A stretch of 19,897 bases of DNA from Flavobacteriaceae bacterium (lineage in GTDB: Bacteria > Bacteroidota > Bacteroidia > Flavobacteriales > Flavobacteriaceae): NCBI GenBank assembly GCA_023700885.1, contig JAMPYA010000018.1, positions 1-19,897 on the forward strand, in the 5' to 3' direction. Below, in pieces: positions 1 through 5,649 of this stretch. The first letter of the stretch is position 1. Every line of letters starts with the position of its first letter. Position numbers and translations under genes: made by a program. The notes below the pieces were generated by a model. It ran no database searches. It was not told where the DNA came from and saw only the letters and a list, made by a program, of their open reading frames with translations.

Positions 1-987
1 GCAAAATTAGGTGCAAATGCAATTTTAGGGGTTTCTCTTGCAGTAGCAAAAGCTGCTGCTAATGAACTAGAATTGCCGCTTTATCGTTATGTTGGAGGAG
101 TTAGCGCCAATACACTTCCGGTTCCTATGATGAATATCATAAATGGAGGTTCACACTCTGATGCACCAATTGCTTTTCAGGAGTTTATGATTATGCCCGT
201 AAAAGCTAAAAATTTTACAGAAGCTATGAAAATGGGTTCTGAAGTTTTTCATCATCTTAAAAAAATATTGCACGATCGTAATTTAAGTACTGCAGTTGGA
301 GATGAAGGTGGATTTGCACCGACTTTTAAAGGAACAGAAGATGCATTGGATACTGTAATAACGGCAATCGAAAAGGCTGGATATAAAGCTGGAGTTGAAA
401 TTATGTTAGCATTAGATGCTGCTGCTTCCGAGTTTTATGTTGATGGAAAATATGATTATACAAAATTTGAAGGTTCAAATGGAGCTATCAGAACTTCTGC
501 TGAACAAGCTGCTTATTTAGCTGAGTTATCTCAAAAATATCCAATAATTTCTATTGAAGATGGAATGGATCAGAATGACTGGGAAGGATGGAAAATGTTA
601 ACTGAAAAAATTGGTAATAAAGTTCAAATTGTTGGAGATGATTTATTTGTAACCAATGTTGAAAAATTATCAAAAGGAATTGTAGAAAAATCAGCAAATT
701 CAATTTTAATAAAAGTAAATCAGATTGGAACTTTAACAGAAACGATTGCAGCAGTTAATATGGCGCATAATGCCGGATTTACATCAGTTATGTCTCATCG
801 TTCTGGAGAAACTGAGGATAATACAATTGCAGATTTAGCCGTAGCCTTAAATACCGGACAAATAAAAACAGGTTCTGCCTCTAGAAGCGATCGTATGGCA
901 AAGTACAATCAATTATTAAGAATTGAAGAGCAGTTGGGAGATACAGCTTATTTTCCACAAGAAAAAGCTTTTAAAATCAAGTTCTAA
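1..987 (+). CDS. eno: Enolase, 5'-truncated by window edge
   Basis: Enolase (2-phosphoglycerate to phosphoenolpyruvate, cytosolic glycolysis). The reading frame is open from base 1 (AKLGANAILGVSLAVAKAAA) to the stop at 985-987, giving 328 residues; enolases have about 430, so roughly 100 N-terminal residues lie upstream of the window. Family landmarks are all present: the LALDAAASEFY and SIEDGMDQNDW magnesium-binding segments, VGDDLFVTN, the catalytic lysine segment ILIKVNQIGTL, and the phosphate-binding SHRSGETEDN near the C-terminus. An earlier-looking internal start (a TTG at 73) is only an internal leucine codon. It is followed by its own terminator, so it is probably not co-transcribed with citrate synthase. 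Identification is certain; the only limit is the missing start. Confidence 0.97.
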   Translation, partial: AKLGANAILGVSLAVAKAAANELELPLYRYVGGVSANTLPVPMMNIINGGSHSDAPIAFQEFMIMPVKAKNFTEAMKMGSEVFHHLKKILHDRNLSTAVGDEGGFAPTFKGTEDALDTVITAIEKAGYKAGVEIMLALDAAASEFYVDGKYDYTKFEGSNGAIRTSAEQAAYLAELSQKYPIISIEDGMDQNDWEGWKMLTEKIGNKVQIVGDDLFVTNVEKLSKGIVEKSANSILIKVNQIGTLTETIAAVNMAHNAGFTSVMSHRSGETEDNTIADLAVALNTGQIKTGSASRSDRMAKYNQLLRIEEQLGDTAYFPQEKAFKIKF

Positions 988-1005
988 AACTTGAAAATAT
1001 ATGAT

Positions 1006-1035
1006 AAAAGTCAGGTTAATCCCTGACTTTTTTTT
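1006..1035 (+). terminator. Intrinsic terminator after eno
   Basis: A 10-bp perfect inverted repeat, AAAAGTCAGG (1006-1015) and CCTGACTTTT (1022-1031), has a 6-nt loop and runs directly into eight consecutive T (1028-1035). It lies 19 nt after the eno stop. Confidence 0.88.
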
Positions 1036-1071
1036 GTATCTTTAATTGCATTAAATTCAAACAATATTCAA

Positions 1072-1079
1072 TAACTTTG
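1072..1079 (+). promoter_or_regulatory. Probable -7 box of the gltA promoter
   Basis: TAACTTTG matches the Bacteroidota -7 consensus TAnnTTTG exactly. The nearest upstream TTG (1046-1048) is 23 nt away, slightly longer than the usual 19-21, so the -33 element is doubtful. Transcription from here would give a leader of about 35 nt before the ATG at 1118. Confidence 0.5.
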
Positions 1080-1117
1080 AAAATATTATAACGAACAACT
1101 TTTTAAATTAATTACAT

Positions 1118-2401
1118 ATGTCAAACAAAGCGATATTAGAATATGATGGCAAAAAATATGAATTTCCTGTTTTAATTGGAACAGAAAACGAAGTAGCCAT
1201 CGATATTGAAAAATTAAGAGGTCAATCAGGTATTATTACCTTAGACCCCGGATTTAAAAACACGGGCTCTTGTAAAAGTGCTATTACTTTTTTAGATGGT
1301 GAGAAAGGAATTCTTCAATATAGAGGATACACAATTGAAGAACTTTCTGAAAAATCTTCTTTTATTGAAGTAGCTTTTTTACTAATATTTGGTGAGTTAC
1401 CAACACAAGTTGAGCTAGAGAAATTTAAAAAAGATATCAAAAAAGAATCAATGGTGAGCGAAGAAATGAAAAACATTTTAGATGGTTTTCCAAGAAGCGC
1501 GCACCCTATGGGGGTTTTATCTTCATTAACAAGTGCCTTAACTGCATTTAATCCAATTCCAGTAAATGTAAATGATCCAAAAGCTGTTTATAATGCAGTT
1601 TGTAAGATAATAGGAAAATTTGCTGTTATTTCTGCTTGGGCATTTAGAAACTCAGAAGGCCTTCCATTAAATTATTCTGATAATACAGTTGATTATGTAG
1701 AGAACTTTATGCAATTAATGTTTAAAATTCCTACTGAAAAATATGTAGTGTCTCCAGCTGTTGTTAAAGCGATGGATCAATTGTTAATTTTACATGAAGA
1801 CCATGAGCAAAACTGTTCTACTGCTACAGTGAGAGTTGTTGGTTCTTCGCATGCAGGTTTATTTGCTTCGATTTCTGCGGGAGTTTCTGCATTATGGGGA
1901 CCACTTCATGGTGGAGCCAATCAAGCAGTAATTGAAATGTTAGAAGAAATTCAAAATGATGGTGGCGATGTAGAGAAATTTATTTTAAAAGCTAAAGATC
2001 CTAATGATCCATTCCGTTTAATGGGATTTGGTCATAGAGTTTATAAAAACTTTGATCCACGTGCTAAAATCATTAAAAAAGCGGCAGATGATGTATTAGA
2101 ATCTTTAGGAATTGAGGATCCAATTTTAGATATCGCTAAGCATTTAGAAGAAGTGGCTTTAAAAGATGAATACTTTGTGTCTCGTAAATTATATCCAAAC
2201 GTAGACTTCTATTCTGGAATTATATACAGAGCATTAGGAATACCAACAGGTATGTTTACAGTTATGTTTGCTGTAGGTAGATTACCGGGTTGGATTGCTC
2301 AATGGTTAGAAATGCGTGAAGGAAAAGAACCTATTGGTCGTCCAAGACAATTATACGTTGGCGCAACAAAACGTCCGTATGTTGATATTGATAAGCGATA
2401 A
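1118..2401 (+). CDS. gltA: Citrate synthase, type II hexameric-like
   Basis: Citrate synthase condenses oxaloacetate with acetyl-CoA at the entry to the TCA cycle, in the cytosol. At 427 residues it has the length and the N-terminal beta domain (residues about 1-55) of the GltA-type enzymes of Gram-negative bacteria. The three catalytic residues sit where E. coli GltA has them: H264 in GPLHGGANQA, H306 in MGFGHRVYK, and D363 in LYPNVDFYSG. The arginine-containing C-terminal segment EPIGRPRQLYVG is intact. The ATG at 1118 is chosen because it begins the conserved MSNKAILEYDGK start and is preceded by a -7 box. It is flanked by terminators on both sides and is therefore probably a single-gene transcription unit. 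Confidence 0.97.
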   Translation: MSNKAILEYDGKKYEFPVLIGTENEVAIDIEKLRGQSGIITLDPGFKNTGSCKSAITFLDGEKGILQYRGYTIEELSEKSSFIEVAFLLIFGELPTQVELEKFKKDIKKESMVSEEMKNILDGFPRSAHPMGVLSSLTSALTAFNPIPVNVNDPKAVYNAVCKIIGKFAVISAWAFRNSEGLPLNYSDNTVDYVENFMQLMFKIPTEKYVVSPAVVKAMDQLLILHEDHEQNCSTATVRVVGSSHAGLFASISAGVSALWGPLHGGANQAVIEMLEEIQNDGGDVEKFILKAKDPNDPFRLMGFGHRVYKNFDPRAKIIKKAADDVLESLGIEDPILDIAKHLEEVALKDEYFVSRKLYPNVDFYSGIIYRALGIPTGMFTVMFAVGRLPGWIAQWLEMREGKEPIGRPRQLYVGATKRPYVDIDKR

Positions 2402-2418
2402 TTTTAAATAATTAAGTC

Positions 2419-2449
2419 AAAGTCCTAAAATTTTTTAGGACTTTTTTTT
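2419..2449 (+). terminator. Intrinsic terminator after gltA
   Basis: Inverted repeat AAAGTCCTAAAA (2419-2430) / TTTTAGGACTTT (2433-2444) followed by a T run to 2449, starting 18 nt after the gltA stop. The innermost A-T pairs would open to form the loop. Confidence 0.88.
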
Positions 2450-2501
2450 ATTTTTTTAAGTGCTTAAATCAGCGTAATATTGTAAAATTAAAGTCATATT
2501 A

Positions 2502-2725
2502 TGAAGTAGCCATGTTTGCAATAACACAATTGCAAAGCAATCACTGAACACAGAAACAAATAAAATTTAGTGAAGTAATCTTTGATGAAAAATTTTTAAT
2601 CAAATTGGCGAAACGTTAGTTCGTGAATACCAAAAAGAAAATAAATAATGAATGAACAATTCCATATGACCAATAAAATTTATAGTGAGCTTGTCGAACT
2701 AAACAATAAATATTCACATATGAAA
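2502..2725 (+). repeat. Tandem leader repeat, copy A
   Basis: First of two direct repeat copies. It begins with TGAAGTAGCCATGTTTG (2502-2518), has a 90-bp core at 2581-2670, and ends in ATTCACATATGAAA (2712-2725). The core matches copy B (2751-2840) at 86 of 90 positions with no gap. Between the shared left end and the core, copy A carries about 49 nt that copy B lacks; this extra part contains competing hairpin arms, TTTGCAAT (2515-2522) / ATTGCAAA (2529-2536) and ATTGC (2529-2533) / GCAAT (2537-2541). Between the core and the right end it carries 21 nt more than copy B, a multiple of three. Confidence 0.85.
2581..2604 (+). promoter_or_regulatory. 24-bp palindrome, possible operator (copy A)
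   Basis: Arms TTTGAT (2581-2586) and ATCAAA (2599-2604) flank an A5T5 centre; 11 of 12 positions pair, with one G/A mismatch at the seventh. The dyad is retained in copy B although the central bases differ. It may be a binding site for a transcription factor controlling the arginase-ctlX operon; the regulator is not identified. It could equally fold as an RNA hairpin. Confidence 0.4.
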
Positions 2726-2728
2726 TAG
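2648..2728 (+). other. Short leader ORF (26 codons), possibly vestigial
   Basis: ATG at 2648 to TAG at 2726-2728. The peptide begins MNEQFHMTN and ends KYSHMK. The same residues NEQFHMTN...KYSHMK are read in frame just upstream of, and into, the arginase-family gene in copy B. There the first ATG is AAG and the frame continues MKEII instead of ending. The ORF is therefore best read as a duplicated gene-start fragment closed by a TAG at the repeat junction. A regulatory leader peptide is possible but unsupported. Confidence 0.3.
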
Positions 2729-2874
2729 CCATGTTTGTAAAAACACAAACTTTGATGAAAATATTTTAATCAAACTGGCGAAACGTTAGTTCGTGAATAC
2801 CAAAAAGAAAATAAATAAAGAATGAACAATTCCATATGACAAATGAAAAACAAATAAAATATTCACATATGAAA
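2721..2874 (+). repeat. Tandem leader repeat, copy B
   Basis: Second direct repeat copy, ending on the start codon of the arginase-family gene (ATTCACATATGAAA, 2861-2874). The left end TGAAATAGCCATGTTTG (2721-2737) matches copy A with one change, and the core (2751-2840) differs from it at four positions. Its left hairpin (GTTTGT 2733-2738 / ACAAAC 2745-2750) occupies the same place as the copy A hairpin although the arms differ. The two copies overlap by the five bases TGAAA, which serve as right end of A and left end of B. Confidence 0.85.
2751..2774 (+). promoter_or_regulatory. 24-bp palindrome, possible operator (copy B)
   Basis: Same arms TTTGAT (2751-2756) and ATCAAA (2769-2774) as the copy A site. 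The centre is A4-TA-T4 instead of A5T5: two adjacent substitutions that keep the dyad intact. It lies about 95 nt before the probable arginase start at 2869. Confidence 0.4.
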
Positions 2875-3843
2875 GAAATAATTGTTATTAAAAATAGATC
2901 TGATGTTGGAGCAGGTACCCGAGGTTCTGATTTAGGAATAGATGCCATAGAAATTGCAGCTATTGTAAAAGGTGATCATTACTTTAATTATTATGATTTT
3001 GAGGATGTTCCAACAGAAAATGAAACCATCTATAATAAAGTAAAAAATTCATTTGCATTAAGAATAGATAGTGTTATTAATCAATGTTCTAGAGTGTGTG
3101 AAAGTGTTTTAAGAAACTTACTTTTTAATAAATTTCCAATTGTTTTATCTGGCGATCATTCATCTGCATTGGGATCTATTAGTGGTATTAAAGCAGCTTT
3201 TCCTGAGAAAAAAATTGGGGTTGTTTGGATTGATGCTCATGCAGATATTCATTCTCCTTACACTTCTCCTACAGGAAATATTCACGGAATGCCATTAGCA
3301 GCTGCCTTATCTCTTGATAACTTTCCACTTCAAGTAAATAAAGTTGATGAAGAAACTGAAAAGTTGTGGAATAAAATGAAAAATATTGGTATTCCCGGAC
3401 CCAAAATTACTTTTGATGAAATTGTGTATTTTGGCGTTAGAGACACAGAAGAACCAGAAGATATAACCATAGCTAAAAATGGTATTAAAAATTATTCTGT
3501 TCATGAAGTAAGATATAGAGGTTTTGAAACCTGTATCAATGAAGCTATTGATAGATTAAAACACTGTGATTTTATTTATATTTCATTCGATGTTGATAGT
3601 ATGGATTGTGACTTGGTATCTGACGGAACTGGTACTCCTGTCCCAAGAGGTTTTGATGCAGATGAAGTAACTGATATTATTAAAAGTTTTATTAATACTG
3701 AAAAAGTTATTTGTTTTGAATTAGTCGAAGTAAATCCGTTATTAGATACTAAAGGAAATAAAATGGCTGAAACAGCTTTTGAAATTTTAAGAACTGTAAC
3801 AAACACTATTGAAGTTGTTAATAAAAACAGAGTAGATGCATAG
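2869..3843 (+). CDS. Arginase/agmatinase-family ureohydrolase
   Basis: Ureohydrolase fold enzyme, probably an arginase (arginine to ornithine plus urea) or a close relative acting on another guanidino compound; cytosolic, dimanganese. With the ATG at 2869 it has 324 residues. Metal-site motifs are present: GDHSS (H97), DAHADIH (D122, H124, D126) and SFDVDSMD (D231, D233), plus GNIHGMP and GTGTP. The usual arginase asparagine after DAHAD-I is a histidine here, so substrate identity is not certain. I prefer 2869 over the in-frame ATG at 2836 because family members begin a few residues before the GAGTRGSDLGIDA motif, and because the 12 extra codons lie inside the duplicated leader. It overlaps ctlX by 8 nt (3836-3843), implying translational coupling. 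Confidence 0.9.
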   Translation: MKEIIVIKNRSDVGAGTRGSDLGIDAIEIAAIVKGDHYFNYYDFEDVPTENETIYNKVKNSFALRIDSVINQCSRVCESVLRNLLFNKFPIVLSGDHSSALGSISGIKAAFPEKKIGVVWIDAHADIHSPYTSPTGNIHGMPLAAALSLDNFPLQVNKVDEETEKLWNKMKNIGIPGPKITFDEIVYFGVRDTEEPEDITIAKNGIKNYSVHEVRYRGFETCINEAIDRLKHCDFIYISFDVDSMDCDLVSDGTGTPVPRGFDADEVTDIIKSFINTEKVICFELVEVNPLLDTKGNKMAETAFEILRTVTNTIEVVNKNRVDA

Positions 3844-4783
3844 AGATCAAATTACAAATCATATTTTGATGATACGTCCTACTAACTTTAGGATGAATGA
3901 ACAAACAGCGGTTAATAATTTTTATCAAAAATCACTTTCAGATATAACCGAAGATGAAATTCAAGCAAAAGCTTTAATAGAATTTGATAATCTAGTTAAT
4001 AAATTAAAGTCAAAAGGAGTTAATGTAATTGTTCTTAATGATAAACCCTTTCCAATTACTCCAGATTCTATTTTTCCAAATAATTGGATTTCTTTTCATC
4101 AAAATGGTGATGTAGGTTTATATCCTATGTTTGCGCCAAATCGCAGACTGGAAAGACGTGAAGATATTTTAGATATTTTAGAAGATAAAGGATTTGTTAT
4201 TGAAAATGTTATTGATTATTCAACCGCAGAATTAGATGAAATATTTTTAGAAGGAACCGGCAGTGTTGTTTTAGATCGCGAAAATCAGAATGCTTATTGT
4301 GCTATTTCTCCTCGCGCTGAAGAAGAGTTATTTATAGAGTTTTGTGAGGATTTTGATTATAACCCAATAGTTTTTGCTGCATTTCAAACTGTTGAAGATA
4401 AGCGAGCGCTTATTTATCACACCAATGTAATGATGACCATAGGTAAAACTTTTGCCGTAGTTTGTCTAGAATGTATAGATGATTCAAGAGAAAGAAAAAA
4501 TCTAATACAACATCTCAAAGAAAGTGGTAAAGAAATCATTAGCATTACTGAAAAACAGTTGAGTCATTTTGCAGGGAATATGCTTCAAGTTAAAGGTCAT
4601 TTTGAAAAACCTTTTATTGTAATGAGTAAAAATGCCTATAATTCACTTTCAAAACATCAAATTAGTCAAATAGAAAAACATGGTGAAATTATTTATAGTG
4701 ATGTAAATACTATTGAAACATGTGGTGGTGGAAGTGTTAGGTGTATGATGGCCGAAGTTTTTTTGCCTATTTCAATAACTTAA
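3836..4783 (+). CDS. ctlX: CtlX-type citrulline/guanidino-group hydrolase
   Basis: Member of the guanidino-group-modifying superfamily (arginine deiminase, dimethylargininase, CtlX). The start (QITNHILMIRP) and end (CGGGSVRCMMAEVFLP) are those of the CtlX group, proposed to hydrolyse citrulline to ornithine, CO2 and ammonia. The 315-residue protein has the expected active-site set: D77 (PDSIFPNNW), E139 (LEGTGS), H205 (YHTNVMM) and the nucleophile C303 in GGGSVRC. The ATG at 3836 overlaps the arginase stop by 8 nt. The later Met (3869) is rejected because the family alignment starts before it. With the arginase it would form an ornithine-yielding pair. An arginine deiminase or dimethylargininase activity cannot be excluded by sequence. 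It ends convergent with the next gene, the stop codons overlapping by 4 nt, with no terminator. Confidence 0.88.
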   Translation: MHRDQITNHILMIRPTNFRMNEQTAVNNFYQKSLSDITEDEIQAKALIEFDNLVNKLKSKGVNVIVLNDKPFPITPDSIFPNNWISFHQNGDVGLYPMFAPNRRLERREDILDILEDKGFVIENVIDYSTAELDEIFLEGTGSVVLDRENQNAYCAISPRAEEELFIEFCEDFDYNPIVFAAFQTVEDKRALIYHTNVMMTIGKTFAVVCLECIDDSRERKNLIQHLKESGKEIISITEKQLSHFAGNMLQVKGHFEKPFIVMSKNAYNSLSKHQISQIEKHGEIIYSDVNTIETCGGGSVRCMMAEVFLPISIT

Positions 4784-5568
4784 ACTTTTAAGGAACTGAA
4801 TAATATTGTAGCAACTTTATCATCCGTTTTGTCTTTAAAAAACACCCCAGTATTACGTTGAAATGAATGGTGCTTAATCCAAACATAATCATCATTTTTA
4901 AAATCAATCAAATTTATTTTAGGCTCACTTTCGGTATATTGTTCTATAAATAAAAATTTACAATTAGGATTAATTGCTCTAATGACTTTTATCAAATCAG
5001 TCATATCATCAATATTTTGATTGATAGGCAAGGTAAATTGTTCATTAAATCCTTTTGCCCATCCGGCACCAGATCTTTTATCTATTTCAGTAATTACTGT
5101 CATCACAAATAAAATAGATTTTTTAGATTTGAGAATATTCATAAACCGTTTTATACATCTTTGATAATAAGTATAATCAACTTCATTTTTTAATGGATTT
5201 TTGTGATTAAAAAGATTGTTGTGATAAAAAGAATGTCCTGCAGAATTTCCACTTCGTGTTGGAAAAATAAATTTCTTATCTAAAAATTTATTAAAAGAAT
5301 CTCTAATACAATTTTCGATAATTGAAGGAGCACTATAAGTCCAATCAAATGGATACGAACAATTTTTTAAACCAACTTTTTTAATATACCATGCCGAATT
5401 ACAATTTTCTCCTAGTGAAATTATTTCCGTTTCAGATTTCAAATTTAAAATATCTTTAATTTTATCTGAAATTTGAGAAGCTTCTATTAGATATTTATTT
5501 TTTGAAACATCATCCAATTTAGGAGGATTGAAAGTCCATCTGATTTTTTTTAAAATTTTGTTTAACAT
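4780..5568 (-). CDS. DUF1796 putative papain-like cysteine peptidase
   Basis: A 262-residue protein with hallmarks of the DUF1796 family, annotated as putative papain-like cysteine peptidases: SLGENCNSAW with C56 as candidate nucleophile, followed by SYPFDW (71-76), and a histidine-rich GHSFYHNNLFNH segment (111-122) that could supply the catalytic His. The C-terminal half has alternating hydrophobic strands (SILFVMTVI, CKFLFIEQY) and HHSF. There is no signal peptide or membrane segment, so it is cytosolic as read. The ATG at 5568 is the only reasonable start. Substrate and role are unknown; family members often occur near glycan genes, but here it stands alone, opposite to its neighbours. 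A single-gene insertion between ctlX and guaA by transfer is conceivable, though base composition looks like the rest. Confidence 0.75.
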   Translation of the reverse strand: MLNKILKKIRWTFNPPKLDDVSKNKYLIEASQISDKIKDILNLKSETEIISLGENCNSAWYIKKVGLKNCSYPFDWTYSAPSIIENCIRDSFNKFLDKKFIFPTRSGNSAGHSFYHNNLFNHKNPLKNEVDYTYYQRCIKRFMNILKSKKSILFVMTVITEIDKRSGAGWAKGFNEQFTLPINQNIDDMTDLIKVIRAINPNCKFLFIEQYTESEPKINLIDFKNDDYVWIKHHSFQRNTGVFFKDKTDDKVATILFSSLKV

Positions 5569-5615
5569 ATTTTAGAAATGAATAATTAAATTTATTATTA
5601 ATTTTTTAATCTGTA

Positions 5616-5646
5616 TTGAACAAATAAGCAGGATTATTTATCTTTG
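5616..5646 (+). promoter_or_regulatory. guaA promoter, near-ideal Bacteroidota type
   Basis: A -33 TTG (5616-5618), 20-nt spacer and -7 TATCTTTG (5639-5646) match the Bacteroidota consensus TTG-N19-21-TAnnTTTG exactly. The -7 box ends only 3 nt before the guaA ATG (5650), so transcription should begin at or within a few bases of the start codon. Confidence 0.78.
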
Positions 5647-5649
5647 CAA

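Larger units (their letters stand above)
2450..2868 (+). other. Gene-free leader region with tandem duplication
   Basis: A 419-bp stretch without a convincing gene. It begins with a 14-bp palindrome (TTTAAG-TG-CTTAAA, 2455-2468) just after the gltA terminator. The remainder consists of two diverged copies of one segment, listed separately, which end at the arginase-family start codon. No tRNA, known riboswitch fold or transposase is visible. The stretch is most simply the long 5' leader and promoter region of the arginase-ctlX operon, enlarged by duplication. An exact TAnnTTTG box was not found; AATCTTTG (2577-2584) misses it by one base. Confidence 0.6.

Noticed and set aside
2605..2640. Integron attC-like or transposon-end reading of the shared GCGAAACGTTAGTTCGTG segment
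   Set aside because: The core does not satisfy the attC GTTRRRY pattern, arms are too short, and no integrase or transposase gene is present.
2581..2774. FNR/CRP-type operator in the arginase leader
   Set aside because: The arms resemble TTGAT/ATCAA, but the spacing is about 14 nt between the inner arms instead of 4, so the site does not fit that family.
2502..2874. CRISPR-like array
   Set aside because: Only two long, diverged copies with no regular short repeat-spacer pattern and no cas genes.
2766..2948. Minus-strand ORF of 60 codons across the leader repeat and arginase start
   Set aside because: It is the antisense of the repeat core and the arginase coding sequence, has low-complexity composition and no start-region signal; the plus-strand arginase frame explains the sequence.
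5644..5649. TTG start for guaA two codons upstream
   Set aside because: The TTG lies inside the -7 promoter box and the ATG at 5650 matches the usual GuaA N-terminus.
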